Assembly (NCBI GenBank): GCA_017556585.1
Contig: JAFYMP010000018.1
Span: 1-61,222, forward strand
Direction of reading: 5' to 3'
Source of the DNA: Bacteroidaceae bacterium
GTDB lineage: Bacteria; Bacteroidota; Bacteroidia; Bacteroidales; Bacteroidaceae
Length of the DNA: 61,222 bases
Numbering within the stretch: the stretch's first letter is position 1; the number at the start of each line of letters is the position of its first letter. Made by a program: the position numbers and the translations under genes. Below, in pieces: positions 54,249 through 61,222 of this stretch. The notes under the pieces were generated by a model that was not told where the DNA came from, did no database searches, and was given only the letters and a program-made list of their open reading frames with translations.

Positions 54249-55100
54249 TTAATTGTAGTACTGTAAAAATAGTTCTTTGTTTGGCGCTGTACATTTGCTT
54301 ATCTTCTGTTTTAGACGTGATTTTCTATTATAGACCACTTCAATCTTTTCGTCTATTAATATGCTAATAGCACGTGAAGAGAAGCCGGAAACTACATACA
54401 GATATAGTGTGCAATCAGATTCGCTCATCTCCGGAAAAGCCTGTCTGAATTCAGTCATCAGATTGTTTTTGTATAGATTTACATTGTATTCCAACTCTTT
54501 TAGCGTACGATTATCTGTTCCCAATTCTGAAATCAGTTTCATAACATCGTTGTAAATTTTAGTCTGTTCGTTTTTTGTTCCCTGATATTCATAATAAGTG
54601 TTGCACAGATTGTCTAATGTGGTGAATCGTTGCTCAAACAGTTTGTTTATGGCTTTCTGCTTTTCGCTGTTCATTTCGCCATATTCTCTCTCTTTGTCTT
54701 GCAGTTTGTGGCGTAATTCGTTAACTACCTCCATTTGGGCTTTAATTTGTACTTCGTTTTTACGAGAACGCTCTTTGTGTATAAGCCATAGTATTAGATA
54801 TATCAGCCAAATTATAAAACAGCAAATCAGTATGGCAAAAGCAATAATTATGGTAATTATTACTTTGTTCTGATTTTTCAATTTGGAGATTTCATCTAAG
54901 AGAACAGAATTCTCTTCTTTGCTTGTAGAAAGTGGTTTAAATAATAGAGTTGTTTTATCTTTGTTGTAACTATCTTCTAATGATAAATAGGTGAGATTTG
55001 CAGATGCACTCTCTTGTGAACTATGTTGTATTGTACTGTTTTTGCAGCTTGTGCAAAACAGTAAACACTGTATTACGCTGATTATAAATATCTTTTTCAT
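54249..55100 (-). CDS. Lipoprotein regulator-like protein: TM, coiled-coil, C-terminal HTH
   Basis: A 283-aa protein from ATG 55100. The signal sequence MKKIFIISVIQCLLFCTSCK ends in a lipobox. A TM helix lies near 78-105 (VIITIIIAFAILICCFIIWL), a coiled-coil near 105-165 (AQMEVVNELRHKLQDKEREY), and the C-terminal part has a LuxR-like HTH with FPEMSESDCTLYLYVVSGF and SRAISILIDEKIEVVYNRKS. This matches the C-terminus of DUF6377-like Bacteroidetes regulators without their TPR part. I chose ATG 55100 because a promoter sits at 55146-55176, inside any longer form. Confidence 0.75.
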   Translation of the reverse strand: MKKIFIISVIQCLLFCTSCKNSTIQHSSQESASANLTYLSLEDSYNKDKTTLLFKPLSTSKEENSVLLDEISKLKNQNKVIITIIIAFAILICCFIIWLIYLILWLIHKERSRKNEVQIKAQMEVVNELRHKLQDKEREYGEMNSEKQKAINKLFEQRFTTLDNLCNTYYEYQGTKNEQTKIYNDVMKLISELGTDNRTLKELEYNVNLYKNNLMTEFRQAFPEMSESDCTLYLYVVSGFSSRAISILIDEKIEVVYNRKSRLKQKISKCTAPNKELFLQYYN

Positions 55101-55145
55101 ACGTGTAAAATAATACCTTGTTGCTTTTAGTTTTTGTTTGCAATA

Positions 55146-55176
55146 CAAAGTTACGTACAACTCATAACAAGACAAA
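55146..55176 (-). promoter_or_regulatory. Promoter of the HTH lipoprotein gene
   Basis: On the minus strand TTTG (55173-55176), 19-bp spacer, TAACTTTG (55146-55153). Both boxes are perfect. It fixes the start codon downstream at 55100. Confidence 0.6.
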
Positions 55177-55241
55177 ATATAAGTAGCAAAACTATCTATC
55201 GTGGTTGGTTTGTAAAATATTGTATGCTAATTACTTAAAAC

Positions 55242-55275
55242 AAATGGCGCGGATTATTTTCTATCCGCACCATTT
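55242..55275 (-). terminator. Terminator of the SGNH esterase gene
   Basis: AAATGG/CCATTT and GCGGAT/ATCCGC form a 12-bp stem with one mismatch and an 8-nt loop; on the minus strand it is followed by TTTGTTTT. It lies 72 nt past the stop codon. Confidence 0.65.
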
Positions 55276-55346
55276 TTTAATCTATCAAATAATTTTAGTC
55301 GCGCCATATTTGGAATCTCGGCGTAGTACAACAGACGTAGCAAAAT

Positions 55347-56441
55347 TTACTTTTTTCTTTTCCAACCTGTGATTTCTTCTAATGCAGAAATGAATTCTTC
55401 TGAACTCTTTATGTTTTGTGCTATGGATGGGTGCCAATCAGCACCATATCCTAAAGAACCATCAGAAGGGGTTAAATCTATTCTGAAAACATTCTTGTCA
55501 CCATTGGCTTTAGCTTCTGCCACTACCAAATCCAGAATAGTGGTAACATCTTCCAGCGACTTTCCATTTAACATAGAACCTGTTACAAAAACTATCTTAG
55601 CTTTTGGATAGTGACTGCGCAGAGTCTTTAAAAATTCCTGATAGCCTTGAATAATCAACATAGCGTCATACGGTTCGGTACTGGTATCGTTTGTACCAAG
55701 ATTAACACAAACCACTTGAGGAGTGAAGTTTGAGAAATTCCATTTGTTGGAATAATCGGTGTATAAGATATTCTCATATACGTCGCGCATATTGTCCTTA
55801 CTGCCTTTTTTAGGACCGTTGTAATTTCTGTATATACCTATACCTGAACGGGCTACGACCATTGCTTCTGCATTAAAAGCGCGTGCTGCTATGGCCGGAT
55901 ATGAATAGTAGTGGTTTGAATTGCTGTCGCTAAAACGGCTTCGCGCAGATTCGGCTTCTACTCCATAGCCACAAGTAATGGAATTTCCTATAAATTCTAT
56001 TTTGCGTTTAGGCATCTTTGTCTTTTTCAGAGTTGCTCCATCGTCCAATAGAAAGGCATGAAATTCTGGGCGTTGATGATATGATTCGCTTACAAGCATC
56101 AACTTTAAAGAATGTTTTCCTTCTGCAAGATCTGTTGCAATAGTGAGTACGGAATCTTTTTTTGAACTTGCTACTTTATATGCCGGGATATTATCTATTT
56201 CTACCATATAATATGCTTCTACAGGTTTCATTACTGCTTTTATAGAAGTACCTGTAAATGTGGTGCTTATAGCTGTGCCCGGATATACATACTTTATTGT
56301 TGTTGGGGTTGAATTGTCTATTCTACCCGTATAAACTATGTCTTTACTATTCGCTGAAACTCTTTCGTAAGCCATTATAGGCTGAACTACAAAGGATAAA
56401 GCTATCCCAACAATCCAATTCTTATAGTTAACTTGTCTCAT
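55347..56441 (-). CDS. Secreted SGNH esterase, CE2-like (acetylxylan-esterase type)
   Basis: A 364-aa exported esterase with a signal peptide at 1-24 (IMA-Y). A CE2-type N-terminal jelly-roll is at about 35-135 (IVYTGRIDNS, YMVEIDNIPAYKV). The SGNH domain follows: FIGNSITCGYG with Ser154, VVCVNLGTNDTS (Gly/Asn block), and ADWHPSIAQN with the catalytic Asp-His pair. The CE2 family removes acetyl groups from plant polysaccharides. A minus-strand TATCTTTG box lies at 56650-56657, leaving a leader of about 200 nt. Confidence 0.9.
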   Translation of the reverse strand: MRQVNYKNWIVGIALSFVVQPIMAYERVSANSKDIVYTGRIDNSTPTTIKYVYPGTAISTTFTGTSIKAVMKPVEAYYMVEIDNIPAYKVASSKKDSVLTIATDLAEGKHSLKLMLVSESYHQRPEFHAFLLDDGATLKKTKMPKRKIEFIGNSITCGYGVEAESARSRFSDSNSNHYYSYPAIAARAFNAEAMVVARSGIGIYRNYNGPKKGSKDNMRDVYENILYTDYSNKWNFSNFTPQVVCVNLGTNDTSTEPYDAMLIIQGYQEFLKTLRSHYPKAKIVFVTGSMLNGKSLEDVTTILDLVVAEAKANGDKNVFRIDLTPSDGSLGYGADWHPSIAQNIKSSEEFISALEEITGWKRKK

Positions 56442-56793
56442 TATATTATATATTTGTTTCTTTGTTACTACTTTATAAACACCTTCTTACCATCCTTTAT
56501 GTAAAGACCGCTTTGCGGTACTATACATTGGTGTTCCCAACATTGATCTCCAATAGTTCGAACCCTGACGTTCTCCATCTATGTATTCGTAATAGAAAAA
56601 TGTATATCCCGACCAATTAGCATGGCATACATTATTTTAATTCGCATCACAAAGATATGTGTTTCGTGAGAAAACGAGCGGAATGATGAAAAAAATATTT
56701 AATTCCGCAGTTTTATTAACGAATATACTATACCAGGTACATTCAACTTAAAAATGCAACCAGAATTCTGATTGGTTGATGTTATATATATTA
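56442..56793. other. Intergenic region with a relic of the LRR C-terminal tail
   Basis: No intact gene. Bases 56465-56520 (minus strand) encode PQSGLYIKDGKKVFIK and a stop, the same tail as in both LRR genes; upstream of it the frame degrades. 56757-56793 is the start of the 126-bp duplicated unit. A TATCTTTG box at 56650-56657 (minus) may drive the SGNH esterase gene. Confidence 0.55.
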
Positions 56794-56883
56794 CTACTTT
56801 ATAAATATCTTCTTACCATCCTTTATGTAAAGACCGCTCTGCGGATTATCCACTCTGCGACCAAACAAATCGTAATAAACAGA
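56757..56883. repeat. Duplicated LRR tail and 3' flank, copy B
   Basis: About 127 bp nearly identical to 58715-58840. It covers the last about 30 codons of the first LRR gene and 37 nt after its stop. Over the coding part only one base differs across about 90 nt. Confidence 0.8.
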
Positions 56884-58674
56884 TTCTACGTTCTCATCTT
56901 CTTTGTTCGGCAAAACAGAAGTAGTACTTATCTCCTCATAGTAAGATGGATTGGAAAAATAATAATCCATATACAATGAATTCTTGTAAGCCGATAATGA
57001 ACCCACAGGAATTTTAATTATATGCGGAACATAGATTTCATTTAAAAACTCTCCATTTTCCGGCGGTGTACTACCTAAAAACACACATTTTTCCAGTCCA
57101 TTACATTCAAAAAACGAAGCCCATCCTAAATATTCAAGTTTTTCAGGAAATGTTACAGAAACCAACTCTTTGTTGTCCAAAAACGCGCAGTCATCAATAG
57201 TTTCTACAGTTGATGGAAATACTACATTACCAGATAATCCAGACTTACAAAAAGATAAATATTCTATTGTCTTTAAACCCTCTGTAAATTCTATTCCTTT
57301 AAGATTCTCTATTTCTAAAAAAGCATATTGTCCAACTGTTTCTACGTCTGCCGGTATATGAGTACTTGCACAGCCTGCTACAAGTTTATTTGATGAAGTA
57401 TGTATTATGGCATTGCACTTGTCTCTACTATCATAAATTGGATTATTGTCGGCTACCACAATAGATGATAGTTCTCTGCAACCGCTGAATGGAGTTGATT
57501 CTATAATGTAGTTATTAATTTCAATGTTTGTAACACTCGTAGGAATGGTTAGGTTCTCAATTCCACTACCTTTAAAAGCATAAGCACCTATGGAACTCAC
57601 ACTTTCTGGAATAATGGTTGATGAACAACCTATTATAACCTTATTCGAAGATGTTTCTATTATAGCATTGCAGTTATTTCTGCTGTCATAAAAAGGATTG
57701 TCAGCACTTACATCTATATTTTATAAAGAACTGCAATCTACGAATGCTGATACACCTAATTCCTGAACTGTTGATGGAATGGAAATAGATTGTAAACTTT
57801 CACAACCCGAAAAAGACAAATCTTTTATTACTGTCAACCCTTCAGAGAATTCTACTTTTTTTAATCTTATGCAATCCTTAAAGGCTGCCCAACCTATATT
57901 AGTTACACTTTTCGGAATGATTAGTTCGCTTATACCGCTACATCCTGAAAATGCGAAATCTTCTATTTTAGCCACACTTTCCGGTATAATTATTTCTGTT
58001 AGTCCTGTGCAACCATCGAAAGCACCGGTGCCTATTCTTACAGTATTATTCGGAATAATGGTGTTTTTACAACCGGCTAATAAAGTATTACCCTTACTTA
58101 TTATAGCATTACAATTATCTCTGCTGTCATAATATTGATTTGTAGCAGCAACAGTTATAGCGCTTACATTAGAACTGCCGGCTAAAATACTCCCCCCTAT
58201 ACTACTGACATTCTCAGGGATATGTAATGTTTCCAAAGACGTGCATCTACTGAACGCACCACTTGCAATAGACTCCAAACTAGTAGGAAGAAATATACTT
58301 TTCATATTCAGGCAGCCCGCAAATGCTTCCTCAGGAATAGCGGTAATACCTTCATCTATAGATACAGATGTAATGTTGATGCTATTGTAAAACGCAGATT
58401 CACCTATTTCAACTTTATATTCTTTACCATCTATTTCTACTGTGGCAGGAATATGTATATCTCCAGAATATCTATCATATACTTTTTCTGTAGAATAATT
58501 TACATAGTAATAACCGCCTGACGGCATAACCAAATGTTGTTTCTTAACCGTTGCAGTTTCAGATGCGTCATCAATAGAATATACTATACCATCTATAGTA
58601 ACATTACTATAACTATATTGTGCTTTAAATATAGAAAGCAATAATACCAATAATAAAAAATTCAAACGTCTCAT
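56794..58674 (-). pseudogene. BspA-like leucine-rich-repeat protein, one in-frame TAA
   Basis: One frame from ATG 58674 to TAG 56794 (626 codons), broken only by TAA at 57721-57723. Signal peptide 1-23 (YSYS). It carries many Treponema/BspA LRR units with the pattern A-F-x-G-C-x-x-L-x-x-I-x-I-P-x-S-V, such as SIFLPTSLESIASGAFSRC and TLHIPENVSSIGGSIL. Reading through the TAA gives SSL-stop-NIDVSADNPFYDSRNN in the same repeat phase, so one base change (for example AAA to TAA) explains it. The tail is YDLFGRRVDNPQSGLYIKDG then KKIFIK. The two halves are not separate genes. Confidence 0.75.
57721..57723 (-). other. In-frame TAA inside the LRR gene
   Basis: The codon sits between SSL and NIDVSADN, where the sister repeats have L-S/K-S-I-V-V. 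The downstream frame can restart at a GTG (57598-57600) but lacks any signal peptide. Confidence 0.75.
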
Positions 58675-58714
58675 AAGTAAAATCTATTTAATAGGTGAAT
58701 TCAATTTACTTGTA

Positions 58715-58840
58715 CAACCAAAATCCTGATTGGTTGATGATATATATATTCTACTTTATAAATATCTTCTTACCATCCTTTATGTAAAGACCGCTCTGTG
58801 GATTATCCACTCTGCGACCAAACAAATCGTAATAAACAGA
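58715..58840. repeat. Duplicated LRR tail and 3' flank, copy C
   Basis: Counterpart of 56757-56883, covering the last about 30 codons of the second LRR gene and the flank after its stop. A shorter third relic lies at 56465-56520. Confidence 0.8.
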
Positions 58841-61036
58841 CTGTTCTGATGGTACAGCTACAGGTTTTACGCCTGTAATCATTGAAGACATATCCATCTC
58901 AATTACATCTGTAAAATCCATTGTGATACACTCGGGATAGAGATGCTTGCATCCTGTCGGAACATAAAGAACACCACGTGGTGATGCTCCGTCAGCACTA
59001 CCGGTTGCGAATGGTCTGAAATTGAATGACAAATCAATCTCTGTTTGAGGTAAGTTTTCAGATAACACGTAAACTTCCTCAATATTAGGACATTCTGCAA
59101 ACGCATTTTTACCTATAATTAAAGCATCGGACTTTATAACAACTTTCTTCAGATTAGTACAACCAATAAATGCATAATCTTCTATTTGTTCCACACTTTC
59201 AGGAATTACCAATTCTGAGAGATTTCTTTGATTATAGAAAGCACGACGTCCTATAGACTTTACAGATTCCGGAATTACTATATTGTCAAGCAAACCAAAC
59301 TCTCTTAACAAGCTCCTATCTATACGTTGCAGTGTATGTGGGAGCACTATTGTTGTAAGTTTTTCACAACCGTAAGGAGTATTACTAAGCTCTGTTTCAG
59401 GAGAAAAATAAATCGCGGTAATGTTACTTTCAATTAAAGATCCTAAGTCAAATTGTGCCATTTCAACTATCAATGTACCATAACTGCCAGTAAACGAACC
59501 CGGTTCCAGAGTCTTTACACTGGAAGGGAGAACCAATTCCGTTATTTCAGTACAACCTTTAAATGCATGCTCATTAATATGAGATACATTATCAGGTACA
59601 ACAATTCTGCCACTTAATGGCTTGCCATTTAGTAACAACGATGCATTACTAACATACATAGGATTTGAATACGGCCAATTTTCAATTATTAAATTGGTTT
59701 TCTCCATTTTAAGATTCAACCATGAAGAAAGGTCTTCTATATCTATTGTTTCAATCTTGTTACAGTTTTCAAAAGCAGATAAACCAATAAGTTTTAAAGA
59801 TTTTGGAATATTGATACTGCGTAGCCTATCTTGAGGAAAGTCCAAACTTGGTTCATCCTGAAAGGCAACTTGACCTATCCTTTCTACAGTAGATGGAAGT
59901 ACTACACTATACTGTTTGTTATAGTATTGAAAACAAGCATCTTTTATACCTTCAACACCATAAGGAATGATAAATTCGGAAGTAATATTTTTATCTTCTA
60001 TGTAAATATTATCTACAACTTTCAAAAGATTGTTACAACCATTACGAGCCGGAATATCTGACACCCATTTACTGAAATCATCAATATATAGATTAGTTAC
60101 AGAAGTACATCCATAGAATGCACTCACCCCAGGATTATAGCCAAGGAAGTTTACGTATGCGCTACCAAAACGAACGCTTCTTAACGATTTACAATTAGAA
60201 AATGCATTTTTCCAAATATAGACCGCAAAATTGGTGGATGGTATATACAAACTATCCAACGATGAACAATTTTGGAATGCATAACTACCTATACTGAATA
60301 GATTTTCACCACTTTCTACATATTCCGGAAAATCAACTATGGCAAGGTTCTTACAATCTGAAAATACAGAATCGCCAAAGTGATACAATGTAGAAGGGAA
60401 TTTTACATAACGAAGATTTGGCATTTCTTTAAATGACTGGTCTGACAAACCTGTTACACCTTCAGAAAAGATTATCTCTTCAACATCGGAAGCATATTCT
60501 AAAATTGTTTCAGATGAAACGATTCCGGCCGATGAAATAGTAAGACGTTTGAAAGCTGGGTCATATTCAATATCAACATCCGATTCAACAACGTCATTTT
60601 TAGAAGGTTCTACCTCTCCTGTATCAGAAGATTTACGGAGTTCACCTGTTTTAAGTATCTTTACGGAGTTCACACCAGGTAAAAGTAGTAAGGAATCAAC
60701 TATTTCATCACATCTGTCAGATTCAACCAAATAAAGTAATGTCGTTACGCTACCAAGCTTATTTGTAATATAATAATTGGGATACGAGCCATAATACTGA
60801 AGATCATCATCAAATATAATAGCTGACCAATAACGCAAACCATATTTTTCATAAAAGATTCGCTCTGTTTCAAGAGTAAAAAGATAATTTACCAGAATAT
60901 GCTCCCTTTCAACAGGCTGGTAGGCTGATGACGCTTCATGCGTAGTATGAACAGAAAGTGTGCTGCTTTCTGCACCATTTGCCATCATGAATACACAAGA
61001 CAACAAATAAATTATTAAAAAATAGAATCGTTTCAT
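58751..61036 (-). CDS. BspA-like leucine-rich-repeat surface protein (761 aa)
   Basis: Intact exported LRR protein. Start is ATG 61036 (MKRFYFLIIYLLSCVFMMAN, signal peptide to about residue 21); the longer frame from 61084 is rejected. After a 130-residue lead domain (LVNYLFTLETERIFYEKYG) there are over 15 BspA-type repeats such as LRYVKFPSTLYHFGDSVF and LSELVIPESVEQIEDYAF. The end is YYDLFGRRVDNPQSGLYIKD and GKKIFIK, a short conserved C-terminal tail shared with the neighbouring gene. BspA proteins bind host proteins and cells. Likely a surface adhesin. Confidence 0.88.
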   Translation of the reverse strand: MKRFYFLIIYLLSCVFMMANGAESSTLSVHTTHEASSAYQPVEREHILVNYLFTLETERIFYEKYGLRYWSAIIFDDDLQYYGSYPNYYITNKLGSVTTLLYLVESDRCDEIVDSLLLLPGVNSVKILKTGELRKSSDTGEVEPSKNDVVESDVDIEYDPAFKRLTISSAGIVSSETILEYASDVEEIIFSEGVTGLSDQSFKEMPNLRYVKFPSTLYHFGDSVFSDCKNLAIVDFPEYVESGENLFSIGSYAFQNCSSLDSLYIPSTNFAVYIWKNAFSNCKSLRSVRFGSAYVNFLGYNPGVSAFYGCTSVTNLYIDDFSKWVSDIPARNGCNNLLKVVDNIYIEDKNITSEFIIPYGVEGIKDACFQYYNKQYSVVLPSTVERIGQVAFQDEPSLDFPQDRLRSINIPKSLKLIGLSAFENCNKIETIDIEDLSSWLNLKMEKTNLIIENWPYSNPMYVSNASLLLNGKPLSGRIVVPDNVSHINEHAFKGCTEITELVLPSSVKTLEPGSFTGSYGTLIVEMAQFDLGSLIESNITAIYFSPETELSNTPYGCEKLTTIVLPHTLQRIDRSLLREFGLLDNIVIPESVKSIGRRAFYNQRNLSELVIPESVEQIEDYAFIGCTNLKKVVIKSDALIIGKNAFAECPNIEEVYVLSENLPQTEIDLSFNFRPFATGSADGASPRGVLYVPTGCKHLYPECITMDFTDVIEMDMSSMITGVKPVAVPSEQSVYYDLFGRRVDNPQSGLYIKDGKKIFIK

Positions 61037-61212
61037 AACACTAATATTTAAAAGATTATAACAGTTTATTATGTATTGCAACACTAGTGTCCAAAAGATT
61101 TTTTAAAATTAATTTGTAACTTATTTATATATAATTAGATACATATAAAGAAAACGCGTGTCGATTTGAATTGATTTTGCAATTTTGCAGATTGTACTAA
61201 AACCAAATAAGT

Positions 61213-61222
61213 ATGAATGCAG
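61213..61222 (+). CDS. Start of a gene cut by the window end
   Basis: ATG at 61213 followed by AAT GCA G. There is an AT-rich leader (61037-61212) that contains no gene. A CAATTTTG string upstream is a weak promoter candidate. Nothing can be said about the product. Confidence 0.3.

Noticed and set aside
56794-57600. Separate LRR gene starting at GTG 57600
   Set aside because: It has no signal peptide and is in the same frame as the upstream LRR part; a single TAA splits one gene.

Overview
The window is chromosomal DNA from a Bacteroidales bacterium, most likely of the Bacteroidaceae/Prevotellaceae range. Three things point there. Promoters have the Bacteroidetes form (TTG/TTTG, 19-20 bp, then TAnnTTTG). 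Lineage-typical proteins are present: 6-bladed beta-propeller lipoproteins, BspA-like leucine-rich-repeat proteins with a YDLFGRRV...GLYIKDGKK tail, a DUF4890-type secreted protein, and a TPR/PD40/OmpA lipoprotein. Metabolism and gene order also fit: a MutAB propionate pathway and a TolQ/ExbB - membrane protein - ExbD - ExbD cluster. Base composition is AT-rich and fairly even. Genus cannot be fixed from the sequence alone.

Layout. 1-4065: end of an RND efflux operon (adaptor, permease, PII-like small protein). 4128-6241 (minus): thiL and lpxK. 6425-6512: tRNA-Ser(GGA). 6584-8998: proton-channel cluster ExbB/TolQ, membrane protein, two ExbD. 9129-12931: topB and an OmpA-family lipoprotein. 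12934-14268 (minus): RsmF-like rRNA methyltransferase. 14409-16827: beta-propeller lipoprotein, then thyA-folA. 16930-20945 (minus): mutB and mutA. 21100-23729 is an eroded accessory patch: SGNH hydrolase remnant, a 48-bp IS-end palindrome, a beta-propeller lipoprotein, and a Phd-type antitoxin with a broken toxin and hairpin repeats. 23730-33482: AspT/YidE-type transporter, membrane protein plus XRE regulator, esterase, DUF4890 protein, phosphoesterase, cytidylate-kinase-like protein, MATE exporter, mnmA, xseA, xseB. 33582-36822: third propeller lipoprotein, an intact AbiEi/AbiEii type IV toxin-antitoxin pair, a truncated ORF and a second copy of the palindrome. 36863-52196 is mostly housekeeping: thioesterase, Fe-alcohol dehydrogenase, DUF5715/M15-like membrane protein, ilvE, trmB, mrp, ridA, DEAD-box helicase, coiled-coil membrane protein, valS, mazG, an ECF sigma/anti-sigma/Spy-like module, rnz. 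52301-54239 is an accessory island. 54249-61036 (minus) holds a lipoprotein regulator, a CE2-like SGNH esterase and two BspA-like LRR genes.

The best candidate for an undescribed system is the compact three-gene operon 52598-54035. It encodes a 181-aa candidate toxin with no ATG start, an XRE helix-turn-helix antitoxin with a C-terminal extension, and a small protein with a SecB-like pattern. This reads as a toxin-antitoxin-chaperone (TAC) module with a divergent toxin. It has its own good promoter and is bordered on the right by the scar of a deleted propeller lipoprotein gene.

Other points of interest are a single in-frame TAA inside an otherwise intact BspA-like gene, a 126-bp near-identical duplication covering the C-terminal tail and 3' flank of both LRR genes (with a third relic), two 48-bp perfect-stem IS150-type palindromes, tandem 40-bp repeats whose hairpin stems differ but stay paired, and a probable leaderless mnmA transcript. 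Functions are assigned by recognising motifs and family patterns by eye; no database search was run.
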